A DNA stretch of 64,000 nucleotides from Bog-473 sp963753115 (GTDB taxonomy: Bacteria > Actinomycetota > Acidimicrobiia > Acidimicrobiales > RAAP-2). The stretch is from assembly GCA_963753115.1 (NCBI GenBank), contig CAVWBB010000003.1:124001-188000 (forward strand), in the 5' to 3' direction. Positions 36,167 to 44,929 of the stretch are shown here, piece by piece. A program made the position numbers and the translations under genes. The notes below the pieces were generated by a model that was given only the letters and a program-made list of their open reading frames with translations, was not told the origin of the DNA and searched no databases. The first letter of the stretch is position 1; the number at the start of each line of letters is the position of its first letter.

Positions 36167-36703
36167 GTGCCTGGACCGAACTGGGCCGAGCAAGTCACAG
36201 CGATCGCTACGGCCGTCGGCGCCCTGGGCCTCCTCGGTGCCCTCTGTGCAGCCGCGTTCGCTGGTCAACAGGTGAAAGAGGCGAGGAAGGCACGGGAATC
36301 CCAGCTTGCTGCTGACTTCTTTCGCCGCTGGAACGAGGACGCACTCATAGAGACGCGCCGCCTCGTCGCCACATTCGAGACGAAGGAGGAGCTGCGCGCG
36401 GCGTTCGAGAGGTTCATTGCGTCGAACGCGGAGGAGGCCTACGTCTTGTATCGAGAGCTCGATTACTTCGAACAGCTGGCAGCGCTCGAACATGTCGGCG
36501 CTTTTGACTTCGAGATAATCAGGTTGCTCGTCGGACGGACCTTGATCGATCGATGGGAGATGTGGAAGCCGTCCATTGATGCCATGAGAGGTACGGGTGG
36601 TTATCCAATGTTCGAGTCGCTCGTCGCGAAGATGAAGGCCGCCTCTGGCTCTGTCGGGGCCGGCACCCGAGCGGATGGATGGTCGTTGTCAACCCCCAGG
36701 TAG
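36167..36703 (+). CDS. DUF4760-like membrane-anchored hypothetical
   Basis: 178 aa. One N-terminal membrane helix (TAVGALGLLGALCAAAFAG, about 15-33) is followed by a helical cytoplasmic part with QLAADFFRRWN and YRELDYFEQLAALEHVG, resembling DUF4760. Function unknown. GTG start with GGAGAGAGGGG upstream. Ends 50 bp before the convergent vanS. Confidence 0.65.
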   Translation: MPGPNWAEQVTAIATAVGALGLLGALCAAAFAGQQVKEARKARESQLAADFFRRWNEDALIETRRLVATFETKEELRAAFERFIASNAEEAYVLYRELDYFEQLAALEHVGAFDFEIIRLLVGRTLIDRWEMWKPSIDAMRGTGGYPMFESLVAKMKAASGSVGAGTRADGWSLSTPR

Positions 36704-36753
36704 TCGGACCCGTCGCAGCGGCAGCGGCAGCGGTTGCGCGCTGCTGCAGGCAG

Positions 36754-37860
36754 TCAGACGCCAGGGTGCGGCGGCGCAGCGGGCAATTGCACCGTGACGC
36801 AGAGCCCGCCCGTAGCCCGGGGAATGAGGGTGAGTGTTCCGCCATGTGCTTCCGTGATGCTCTTCACGATGGCCAGGCCGAGGCCAACACCGGCGTGGTC
36901 GGGACGTATTCGTTCGGTGCCGCGCTGAAACGGCTCGACAAGCGTGGCGACCAACTGTGGGGTCATCTTCTCCCCGGTGTTCTCGACGGTGAGCACCACT
37001 GTCTCCGATTGGACACCGGTCGTGACCCACACGGTGCCCTGTTCCGGCAGATTGTGGTCGATCGCGTTGTGCACGAGGTTCGTCGTCAGCTGGAGCAGGA
37101 GCGCCTCTGAGCCAAGGGCGGGGGTCATTTCACCGGAGGTCTCGATGGTGACGCCATGCTCTTCTGCGAAGGGGAGGAGCGTTTCAGTGGCTTCTTCCGC
37201 TATGAGGGACAGGTCGACGTGTGCTGAGGTGAAGGACTGCTGGTCGACGCGGCTGAGCATGAGCAATGCCTCGGTGAGGTCGATCGCTCGGGTATTGACG
37301 GCGTGGAGGCGGTCGACGAGTTCGCCGGTGTCAATGTTCGGGTCGTTGCGAGCCACTTCGAGGAGCATTTGGGTGATCGCGAGCGGGGTGCGCAGTTCGT
37401 GGGAGGCGTTGGCAGCAAATCTCTGCTGTTCGGCGACGTGCGCTTCGAGCCGTGCGAGCATGGCGTCGAAGGCGTCGGCGAGCTCGCGGAACTCGTCTTT
37501 GCGGCCCGGTAACGCGATTCGGTGAGAGAGGGAGCCGGTCCCAGCCGTGCGAGCGGCGTCGGTGATGCGAGTGAGGGGGGCGAGCATCCGACCGGCGAGC
37601 AGCCATCCTCCGAGGAGACCGAACACCAGCAGGAACACCCCCAAAATGGCCGCGGCCGGAGCGAAATCGCGCAAGAGACCGCCACGGCCGGGCGATACGA
37701 AGACAGAGGTGCCGTGGACGAGGACCGTCTCACCCCTGGGCACGTATCGCAGGAGGAATACCCACACGGCGCCGAGCAGCAAGGCGCCGGCGATCATGAG
37801 GAAGCCGGCGTAGCTGAAGGTGAGTTTGAGGCGAACGCTCAAACCGGGGGCTCTATCCAC
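36754..37860 (-). CDS. vanS: VanS-type sensor histidine kinase
   Basis: 368 aa. Two membrane helices (about 17-40 and 70-92) bracket a short extracellular loop, followed by HAMP, the H-box FAANASHELRTPLA (about 149-162), the N-box LVHNAIDHN and the G-box HAGVGLGLAIV. The overall style, with the very short loop, is that of actinobacterial VanS. It would autophosphorylate in response to a glycopeptide (or to cell-wall damage) and phosphorylate VanR. Its GTG overlaps the vanR stop by 3 bases. The frame is intact. It lies in an operon with vanR and divergent to vanHAX, which supports the name. Confidence 0.85.
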   Translation of the reverse strand: MDRAPGLSVRLKLTFSYAGFLMIAGALLLGAVWVFLLRYVPRGETVLVHGTSVFVSPGRGGLLRDFAPAAAILGVFLLVFGLLGGWLLAGRMLAPLTRITDAARTAGTGSLSHRIALPGRKDEFRELADAFDAMLARLEAHVAEQQRFAANASHELRTPLAITQMLLEVARNDPNIDTGELVDRLHAVNTRAIDLTEALLMLSRVDQQSFTSAHVDLSLIAEEATETLLPFAEEHGVTIETSGEMTPALGSEALLLQLTTNLVHNAIDHNLPEQGTVWVTTGVQSETVVLTVENTGEKMTPQLVATLVEPFQRGTERIRPDHAGVGLGLAIVKSITEAHGGTLTLIPRATGGLCVTVQLPAAPPHPGV

Positions 37861-38549
37861 GACCTTCCCTATTTCGCTTGGTGTCGGGCTCAGTCCCGAT
37901 GCGGTAACCGACGCCGGCGACGGTGGCGATGATCGGGGGAGCGCCGAGGCGTTTGCGCAGTGCCGAGACGATGATGCGGACGGCGTTGGTGAATGGGTCC
38001 GCGTTCTCGTCCCACGCCCGCTCCAGGAGCTCTTCGGCGCTCACAACGCCGCCTTCGGCGGAGACGAGAACTTCGAGCACAGCGAACTGTTTCCTGGTGA
38101 GGGCGATATAGCGGCCGTCGCGGTAGACCTCGCGGCGGAAAGGGATCCAGACGCAGGCCCGCCATCTCTCGCACCGGTGGCCTGTGGTGGGCGCGCCGAC
38201 GGTCGAGCGCTCTGAGCCGGAGTACGAGTTCTTGGAGTTCGAACGGCTTCGTGAGGTAGTCGTCTGCGCCGAGCTCGAACCCGGAGGCCTTGTCATCGAG
38301 CCGGTCGGCAGCGGTGACCATGAGGATCGGCATGCCGCTGCCCGAGGCAACGATACGTGCGGCGACCTCGTCGCCCGAGGCCCCGGGGATGTCGCGATCG
38401 AGAACGGCGATGTCGTAGGTGTTGATGCTCAGCAGCTCCAGCGCACTGTCGCCGTCACCGACGATATCGGCGGCGATCGCCTCCAGGCGTAGGCCATCGC
38501 GGATGGCTTCTGCCATATAGGGCTCGTCTTCGACGATCAACACACGCAC
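37853..38549 (-). CDS. vanR: VanR-type response regulator (OmpR family), one frameshift
   Basis: Receiver domain MRVLIVEDEP to about residue 115; D51 in the segment YDIAVLDRDIPG is the phosphoacceptor and K in FELGADDYLTKPF the switch residue. The winged helix ALTRKQFAVLEVL continues to DENADPFTNAVRIIVSALRK and GVGYRIGTEP in another frame. One base too many near 38136-38141 (TTTCCG on the coding strand) causes the break; corrected length is 231 aa, the size of VanR. GTG start. Activates vanHAX on phosphorylation. Confidence 0.85.
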
Positions 38550-38585
38550 ATTCAGATCATGCTACGCGTCAAGACATATCGTCCG

Positions 38586-38605
38586 CGTATCGAAATTGGC
38601 ATACG
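38586..38605. promoter_or_regulatory. Inverted repeat in the vanR-vanH spacer
   Basis: CGTAT (38586-38590) and ATACG (38601-38605) form a short dyad in the 151-bp divergent spacer. A TTGACT lies downstream (38627-38632) on the plus strand. A VanR-binding site is expected somewhere here; this is a candidate only. Confidence 0.3.
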
Positions 38606-38700
38606 TGCTGGCAACACCAGGCTGGCTTGACTAGCTGGTGTGCGTACCATTCCCGGCTGCCGCCGGTCAGCATCCTGCAACTGGCGAAGCAGCTGACGCC

Positions 38701-39671
38701 GTGCCACGTGTCGGAATCACCATCTATGGATGCGAGCACGACGAGGCCGCCCTGTTCCACGAAGTGGCCCCTCGCCTTGGCATTACGCCGACGGTCACAG
38801 AGGCGGCCGTTTCTGAAGCAAACGTCGAACTGGTGTCCGAGAATCGATGCATAAGCGTCGGTCACAAGACGCAATTGTCAAAGAGTCACTCTCGTGTCCC
38901 TTCGCCATGCAGGCGTGAGGTACATCTCCACCAGAAGCGTTGGCTACAACCACATAGACATGGCGATCGCGAGAGGATCTGGGCATTTCCGTTGAGAATG
39001 TCATGTATTCGCCCGACAGCGTGGGTGATTACACGCTGATGTTGATGCTTATGGTCGTTCGCCATGCCAAGTCCACCATCAGCCGGGCGCAGTCCCAGGA
39101 CTACCGATTGAACGACGTGCGGGGGAGGGAGCTCCGCGACATGACCATAGGGGTCGTCGGAGCCGGACGCATTGGCGGTGCAGTGATCGACAGACTCCGA
39201 GGCTTTGGATGCCGCGTGCTGGCGTCTGACCCGTGTCCCAAAGCCCGAACCGAGTTGGCGCCTCTCGATGCGTTGTTGCGGCAGAGCGATGTCGTCACGC
39301 TCCATGCACCTCTCAACACGGATACGTACCATCTCTTGAATCGTCGACGCATCGAGCAGATGCGGCATGGTGCCTTCATCATCAACACGGGACGCGGGTC
39401 GCTTCTCGATACCGAGGCGCTTCTCTCAGCGTTGGAAGAAGGCCGGCTCGGCGGCGCGGCACTCGATGTCCTCGAAGGAGAGGAAGGTGTCTTCTACTCC
39501 GACCACAGTCATGGGCCCATTGAGAACCGACTGTTGTTGCGGTTGCAACAGCTTCCGAATGTGGTGGTCACACCGCACACGGCCTACTACACGGACCACG
39601 CCCTGAGCGATACCGTCGAGAACACCCTCACCAACTGCTTGCGGTTCCTTGAAGAAGAACAACATGGATAG
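38701..39671 (+). CDS. vanH: VanH D-lactate dehydrogenase, two frameshifts
   Basis: Reduces pyruvate to D-lactate for the depsipeptide made by VanA. From GTG 38701 the protein starts PRVGITIYGCEHDEAALFHE and CISVGHKTQLSKS, continues RYISTRSVGYNHIDMAIA in the next frame, then NVMYSPDSVGDYTLMLMLM in the third. The NAD motif is GVVGAGRIGGAV and the catalytic His lies in VVTPHTAYYTD. Two one-base insertions, near 38884-38891 and in the GGG 38981-38983, account for the shifts. Corrected length 322 aa equals VanH of enterococci. The stop overlaps the vanA start. Confidence 0.87.
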
Positions 39672-40698
39672 GTTGAGAGTCGCAATCATCTTCGGAGGTT
39701 GTTCCGAGGAACATCCCGTCTCTGTGAAATCTGCACAAGAGATCGCAAGAAACCTCGATCCCGAAAAGTATGAACCGTTCTATATCGGGATAACGAAGAG
39801 CGGCGCCTGGAAACTCTGTGACGGTCCAGATGCGGAGTGGGAAGAGGGGCGATGCCGCCCGGCCGTGCTGTCGCCGGACCGAAACGTGCACGGATTGGTC
39901 GTTCTCGAGCAGGGACGGTACGAAACGGTCCGTCTAGACCTGGCCTTTCCCGTGCTGCACGGCAAGTTCGGCGAGGACGGGGCGATCCAAGGACTGTTGG
40001 AGCTCTCCGGCCTTCCCTATGTCGGTTGCGATGTCCAGAGTTCTGCTCTGTGCATGGACAAATCCCTTGCGTACATCGTCGCGAGGACCGCCGGGATCGC
40101 CACGCCGGATTTCTGGACCGTGAGCGGCAGCGAGGATGTTGACCCCGACCAGTTGATGTATCCCGTCTTCGTGAAACCGGCCCGTTCGGGATCATCGTTC
40201 GGCGTCACCAAGGTGTCTCGAGAGGAAGAGCTGCTGCGTGCGGTGAATGTCGCACGGCAGTACGACTCGAAGGTGCTGATCGAGGAGGCTGTCGTCGGCT
40301 GCGAGGTGGGTTGCGCGATATTGGGGAACGAGACGGATGTGATCGCGGGCGAGCTCGATCGCATCTCTCTGTCCCATGGGTTCTTCAGGATCCATCAGGA
40401 GAAGCAGCCCGAGAGCGGTTCTGAAAACGCAACATTCATCGTCCCTGCCGACATTTCGACAGAGGCGCGTGAGGTCGTGCTGGCGACAGCGAAGACTCTC
40501 TATCGCGTCTTGGGGTGCCGGGGACTGTCGCGGGTGGACATGTTCCTGAAGGAAGATGGAACGGTAGTCCTGAACGAGGTCAACACGTTGCCTGGCATGA
40601 CCTCGTACAGCCGTTATCCGAGGATGATGGCGGCCGCGGGGGTACCGCTTACGGAAGTGATCGACCGGGTCGTGTCGTTGGCGTTGATCGGAACGTGA
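39664..40698 (+). CDS. vanA: D-alanine-D-lactate ligase, VanA type
   Basis: Joins D-Ala to D-Lac with ATP so that precursors end in an ester that vancomycin binds poorly. 344 aa, frame intact. E16 (FGGCSEEHPVSV), S177 (RSGSSFG) and H244 in the omega loop FFRIHQE fall at exactly the numbers of the corresponding residues in VanA. H244 in place of the Tyr of D-Ala-D-Ala ligases is the mark of D-lactate specificity. SGSENATF and the C-terminal EVNTLPGMTSYSRYPRMM are also typical. It overlaps the vanH end by 8 bases and is followed by vanX after 2 bp. GC content looks lower than in flanking genes. Confidence 0.93.
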   Translation: MDRLRVAIIFGGCSEEHPVSVKSAQEIARNLDPEKYEPFYIGITKSGAWKLCDGPDAEWEEGRCRPAVLSPDRNVHGLVVLEQGRYETVRLDLAFPVLHGKFGEDGAIQGLLELSGLPYVGCDVQSSALCMDKSLAYIVARTAGIATPDFWTVSGSEDVDPDQLMYPVFVKPARSGSSFGVTKVSREEELLRAVNVARQYDSKVLIEEAVVGCEVGCAILGNETDVIAGELDRISLSHGFFRIHQEKQPESGSENATFIVPADISTEAREVVLATAKTLYRVLGCRGLSRVDMFLKEDGTVVLNEVNTLPGMTSYSRYPRMMAAAGVPLTEVIDRVVSLALIGT

Positions 40699-40700
40699 CG

Positions 40701-41310
40701 ATGCACGAGGACTTTGTCTTTGTCGACGAACTCGTACCCGGCGTTCGTTGGGATGCGAAGTACGCGACCTGGGACAATTTCACCGGAAAGCCGGTGGACG
40801 GATATCTCGCAAATCGAATCGTCGGCTCGAGGGCGTTGTGTGCAGCCCTGGAACAAGGCGCGCGAGAAGGCCGCATCCTGGGGTTTCGGGCTGCTCCTCT
40901 GGGATGGATATCGACCGCAGTGCGCCGTGGACAGTTTTCTGCGCTGGTCAGAGCAGCCTGAGGACGGCCGGACGAAACAACGTCACTATCCGAATATCGA
41001 CAGAACCGCGATGTTCAAGTGCGGTTATGTGGCGGCTCAATCAGGTCACAGTCGGGGCAGCACGGTTGACTTGACGCTCTATCACTTGCGTACCGGTGAA
41101 CTTGCTCCGATGGGCGGTGACCATGATTTGATGGATCCAATCTCGCATCATGGAGCAAGAGGAATTACGCAACTCGAAGCGCGCAACCGGAAATATCTGT
41201 GCTCCATAATGAGCGACTGCAACTTTGCTTCTTACGAGTGCGAGTGGTGGCACTACACGCTGAAGAACGAACCCTATCCGGATACCTATTTTGATTTCCC
41301 CATCACATGA
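40701..41310 (+). CDS. vanX: VanX D-Ala-D-Ala dipeptidase, one frameshift
   Basis: Zinc peptidase that destroys normal D-Ala-D-Ala so only D-Ala-D-Lac is used. Starts FVFVDELVPGVRWDAKYATW. One extra base near 40854 (GAACAAGG) shifts the frame; without it the protein has 202 aa, the usual VanX length. H116 and D123 (SGHSRGSTVD), E181 and H184 (EWWHYTL) and R71 then take their canonical numbers. This exact match argues that the insertion is an error or very recent. Noticeably AT-richer near the end. No vanY/Z/J/K-like gene follows. Confidence 0.9.
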
Positions 41311-41574
41311 TGAGCTCAGGTAGAGGCCGTCGAGGACCTCGGGGAGCCAAGGCACCGCAGCCCGGGCGGCCGCGGTTGCATCGGCCTCGGTCAGATACTC
41401 CCTGGCGGAGTAGTAGGCAATGGGAGTCCACCTGCCCATGTCCTCTGGATCTCGCCGGAACTCCTCGAAGCCGAACGTGCCCTCAGGTCGTCTGAAGATG
41501 TCGACGCAACGATCCACGGCAGCTGTCGAAGGGCTCGATAGGACTGACCAGCTCGGATCCAGTCGCATGGACAT
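41041..41574 (-). CDS. Hypothetical protein, possibly truncated at the van cluster edge
   Basis: From ATG 41574 the protein opens MSMRLDPSWSVLSSPSTAAV and continues RRPEGTFGFEEFRRDPEDMG with WTPIAYYSAREYLT, about 80 residues of convincing coding sense. I do not recognise the family. From about 41310 downward the frame runs antisense through vanX and the residues look random. The real C-terminus was probably lost when the van block inserted, or a one-base indel hides a stop (TGA at 41307-41309 in the next frame). Confidence 0.45.
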   Translation of the reverse strand: MSMRLDPSWSVLSSPSTAAVDRCVDIFRRPEGTFGFEEFRRDPEDMGRWTPIAYYSAREYLTEADATAAARAAVPWLPEVLDGLYLSSSCDGEIKIGIRIGFVLQRVVPPLALVRSKVAVAHYGAQIFPVARFELRNSSCSMMRDWIHQIMVTAHRSKFTGTQVIERQVNRAAPTVT

Positions 41575-41733
41575 GGCTGAATGATACGAGGGATCGGCCT
41601 CACTCCGAGCTCGCGGCCATCGGGGATGGGTCAGCACACCGGAAGGGTCACCCTCGGAGAGCCGGTGGCTCCCGGTGCGGCGCCGAAGGTCAGAAGTCAC
41701 CACGCAACGAGTCGGTCTGACACCAGGCCCCGT

Positions 41734-42159
41734 CTACGTTGGACGGAAGCCTTCGAATTGGTCTGCCCCCTCGACAGGCGGCACCCAATGATGACGAAAA
41801 GGCGTATGGAGCTCCGCAATGGGTGCGGGAAAGTCGGGGTCTGCGAAGCTCCCGACCGCAATCACCGTGATGGTGCGCCCTTCAAATGTCCAGAACACCG
41901 TTGATCCACACGTTGGACAAAAGTGGTAGCTGACGTCGGCTTCGTTGGCCGTGCCGACACCGTCTATCTCGAGCCCGTTGTAGACCTGTGTTGCACCGGT
42001 GATCCTGACATTCGCATCTTCGGAGAAGACAGCGCTGACTTGGAATGCACTGCCCGTGCGCTTCTGACAGAACTCGCAGTGACAGGTGAGGACGGAGAGC
42101 GGCTCCCTCTCGACAGTGACGTGGACTCGTCCACAGGCACATTCGGCGGTTCGCGTCAT
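41734..42159 (-). CDS. GFA/CENP-V-family zinc protein
   Basis: 141 aa. Zinc ligands are CACG (about 6-9), CHCEFCQKRTG (about 26-36) and CPTCGS (about 80-85), the GFA-fold signature first seen in glutathione-dependent formaldehyde-activating enzyme. Most relatives have no known substrate. Start ATG 42159 (MTRTAECACG); upstream in-frame starts add no homology. Confidence 0.82.
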   Translation of the reverse strand: MTRTAECACGRVHVTVEREPLSVLTCHCEFCQKRTGSAFQVSAVFSEDANVRITGATQVYNGLEIDGVGTANEADVSYHFCPTCGSTVFWTFEGRTITVIAVGSFADPDFPAPIAELHTPFRHHWVPPVEGADQFEGFRPT

Positions 42160-42302
42160 CGCCACCACGTTCGCGCAGACTTCGGTTGACGACAATCGGG
42201 CTCCGAGCTCAGAGGGTCCACCGGCCACGCCGGGAAGAGGTCCGCCGGTGTGGCCCCCTCCGCCAGATTGCTGGACCGTCGCACTATGGATTCCCAGGGC
42301 GG

Positions 42303-42914
42303 ATGGATCGTGCAGATGTCATCATGGTCATTGTGGGGATGACAGGTGCCCGACCCTGGTGGCGGCCTCTCCTGGCTGCTCTCACTGTTCTCGTCCTGGG
42401 CTATGGCCTCTGCGGTGCCTCGGATCTCAGCGGTGCTTCCAGTGCGGTCGGCACGCCAGCACGCCCCCAGATCCTCGACTGCTACGAGGAAGCGACAGGT
42501 TTCACCGGCACTCTGCCATCCATAGGGCCGAATGACGTCGGATTTGGCCCCGGGTATTTTCCCCAGGCTCGTCGGCTGGCGACCATGCATCCAACCGACT
42601 CGGGGCGAGAAGCTCGCCTCACCGGCTACAAGCTCCCTCCGGTTGTCTATCCGGGAGCCACGGTCACAATGACGATTGCTCCTCGAGCGCGGTCCTACGT
42701 CGTGCAGCAGAATCCATGGTCGCCTCGCCAAGGGAGCCAGTCGGTCACGTACCGGGCCTGTCTGCACAAGCGCGGGTTCTTTCCGCAGAGGTTTCGGTTC
42801 ACCGACGGTCGAGTGCGGGGCTGCGTTCCGCTCGACATCCGGGTCGATGGTCAGCGCAGGAAGAGCCACATCGTTCTCTCATTCTTCGCCGGACCGTGCA
42901 CGACCTCGTCCTGA
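42303..42914 (+). CDS. Secreted hypothetical protein
   Basis: 203 aa. A basic stretch followed by RPLLAALTVLVLGYGLCGA is a signal peptide; start could also be 42324 or 42339. The mature part has PGATVTMTIAPRARSYV and ends ...HIVLSFFAGPC with paired Cys. Beta-rich, probably a small extracytoplasmic domain. No family recognised. Confidence 0.55.
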   Translation: MDRADVIMVIVGMTGARPWWRPLLAALTVLVLGYGLCGASDLSGASSAVGTPARPQILDCYEEATGFTGTLPSIGPNDVGFGPGYFPQARRLATMHPTDSGREARLTGYKLPPVVYPGATVTMTIAPRARSYVVQQNPWSPRQGSQSVTYRACLHKRGFFPQRFRFTDGRVRGCVPLDIRVDGQRRKSHIVLSFFAGPCTTSS

Positions 42915-43069
42915 TCCGTCGATACGTCCGCGGCCCGGGCCGGAAATGGATGCCCACGTGAGGTCGCGCACCGAAGCCGCCACGGTACGGGCATGGAGGC
43001 CGACGACGCCGGAAGGGAGTTGCCGGCGCCGCTCGACAGGTCCCGGCCGCGTGTAGTGAACTCCGACGC

Positions 43070-43528
43070 ATGACAGAGAGGCTCGAGATCTCCCGGGACA
43101 TCGCTGCCCCACCAGAGCTGGTGTACGCCGCCATCTCCGACGTGACGCGTATGGGCGAGTGGTCGGAGGAGTGTCATGCCTGCGAGTGGCACGACGGCTA
43201 CGACGGACCTGTCGTCGGCGCCACCTTTGACGGCCACAATCGCAACGGCCAGCACGAGTGGACGACGCAAGGCAAGGTCATCGAAGCCGACGCTGGCAAA
43301 GCATTCGCCTTCGAGTGCTCCATGATGGACTTTCACTACTCGACCTGGGGCTACCGCATTGAGCCGACCGAGTCGGGGAGCCGGGTCACGGAATGGAGTG
43401 AGGACCTGCGGCCCGAGTCCGTCCTGGAGTTCAGCCGGCAGACCTCTGGCGTGGATGACCGCGCGGAGAGGAACCGTACGACCATGAGTGCCACTCTTGC
43501 GCGGCTCGCCGCATCACTTGAGGACTAG
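43070..43528 (+). CDS. SRPBCC (START/polyketide-cyclase-like) protein
   Basis: 152 aa. ISRDIAAPPELVYAAISDVT and WSEECHACEWHDG are the start of a helix-grip fold; FECSMMDFHYSTWGYRIEP and SRVTEWSEDLR follow. Proteins of this fold bind hydrophobic ligands. Ligand unknown. Stands alone. Confidence 0.8.
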   Translation: MTERLEISRDIAAPPELVYAAISDVTRMGEWSEECHACEWHDGYDGPVVGATFDGHNRNGQHEWTTQGKVIEADAGKAFAFECSMMDFHYSTWGYRIEPTESGSRVTEWSEDLRPESVLEFSRQTSGVDDRAERNRTTMSATLARLAASLED

Positions 43529-43707
43529 TCGAGACGTACTTTGGAGAGCAGAACGACCGCAAACGACGTCGAAGCCGTGGAATGGATACACCGCGTGTGG
43601 CCCGCACGAGCGGCAACGACCCGGTCGAGAATCGAAAGGGCCGACGACCGTCTGAGACTCCATTGAGAGGCGACATCGCTGTCTGACCCGTTTGGTAGAC
43701 AGCGAGG

Positions 43708-44085
43708 ATGACTTCGATCCCGATCAGCCTGCGCGCGGTGGTCTTCGATTGCCCCGATCCTTCAGCTCTTGCGTCCTTCTACGCCGACCTCTTGAACGGC
43801 CAGACCGATCTCAGTGATCCGGAGTGGTGCGAGGTGCACGTCGGTGATCCGGCGTGCAAGCTCGCCTTCCAGCGTGCAACGCCGTATTCCCCTCCGGAAT
43901 GGCCGGACGGTGCGCCGCAACAGCTCCATCTCGACCTGACCGTTTCCGACCTCCGTACGGCCGGACTCCGGGCTACCGAGCTCGGTGCGGTCGTCCTGAC
44001 CGGCCCGGTGGAGGAACCAGACAACATCTTCGTCGTGTACGCCGATCCAGCTGGCCACCCGTTCTGCCTCTGTGAGGAGCGTTAG
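43708..44085 (+). CDS. VOC-family protein (Glyoxalase_6-like)
   Basis: 125 aa. LRAVVFDCPDPSALASFYAD opens the fold, HLDLTVSDL lies at the module boundary and YADPAGHPFCLCEER closes it, as in Glyoxalase_6 proteins. Function usually unassigned. ATG preceded by GCGAGG. Confidence 0.82.
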   Translation: MTSIPISLRAVVFDCPDPSALASFYADLLNGQTDLSDPEWCEVHVGDPACKLAFQRATPYSPPEWPDGAPQQLHLDLTVSDLRTAGLRATELGAVVLTGPVEEPDNIFVVYADPAGHPFCLCEER

Positions 44086-44172
44086 GCGAGGCCGATGGCG
44101 GCACTGGGAACACGGGGCCGACACGGACCATTTCCCCCGCACGCGGGGCGGGAGGCGTGAGATGCCGCCCGG

Positions 44173-44859
44173 TCACCAGCCGAGTTCGCTGTCACCCTCC
44201 TGGAACGTCCCGGTGGGGCCGTCCGCGCCGATCGTGGCCATGCGCACAATGACTGCAGCACCCTCTTCGACGGGCTGACCCGCGCCGCTGAAGGGGGTGA
44301 GCTCGGTCGCGGTGAAGCCGGGCTCGACGGCATTGAACTTGATCCCCGGATACGACTTCGCGTACTGGACGGTGAGCATCGAGACGGCGGCTTTGCTGGC
44401 GCCGTACACGATGCTCGGGAAGTGGAACTGGCGTCGTTCCGGGTTGGTGACGGCCCAAAACGAGCCGAGGGCGCTCGAGACGTTGACCACCACCGGGTTC
44501 TCGGATGCCTCCAACAGGGGCAGGGCAGCCTGGGTCACCCGGACCACGCCGACCGCGTTGGTGTCGAAGACCTCCAGTGCAACGGGGCCGGTGACATCCG
44601 CCGTCGTGCTGATGCCGGCGTTGTTGACGAGGACGTCCAGGTGGCCTTCGCGCTCCGCGATCGCGCCCAGCGCGGCCGCCGTCGACGCATCGTCGGTGAC
44701 GTCCAATTGGACGAACTGCCCGCCGAGCTCGGTCGCCGCAGCCATCCCCCGCCCGGCGTCGCGCGCCCCGAGGTAGACGGAGTGCCCCCGCCCGATCAGC
44801 TGTCGGGCGGTCTCGTAGCCGAGTCCCTTGTTGGCCCCGGTGATGAGCGTCACGGTCAT
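44173..44859 (-). CDS. SDR-family oxidoreductase
   Basis: 228 aa. TGANKGLGYETARQL (cofactor), NNAGIS, and catalytic YGASK are all present. Closely resembles short carbonyl reductases. It begins 70 bp after the MarR stop in the same direction, so it may share MarR control. Start ATG 44859 preferred over 44889 (GAAGGAGC lies just upstream). Confidence 0.88.
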   Translation of the reverse strand: MTVTLITGANKGLGYETARQLIGRGHSVYLGARDAGRGMAAATELGGQFVQLDVTDDASTAAALGAIAEREGHLDVLVNNAGISTTADVTGPVALEVFDTNAVGVVRVTQAALPLLEASENPVVVNVSSALGSFWAVTNPERRQFHFPSIVYGASKAAVSMLTVQYAKSYPGIKFNAVEPGFTATELTPFSGAGQPVEEGAAVIVRMATIGADGPTGTFQEGDSELGW

Positions 44860-44929
44860 GTCTCGTGCTCCTTCGTCGCAAGGTCGCACACAGCTTCGCC
44901 CTTCGAGCGGGGCGCGGCGAAACGGGGAG

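Noticed and set aside
38569..38874. A 101-aa minus-strand ORF in the van spacer
   Set aside because: It is antisense to the vanH N-terminus, which has clear homology.
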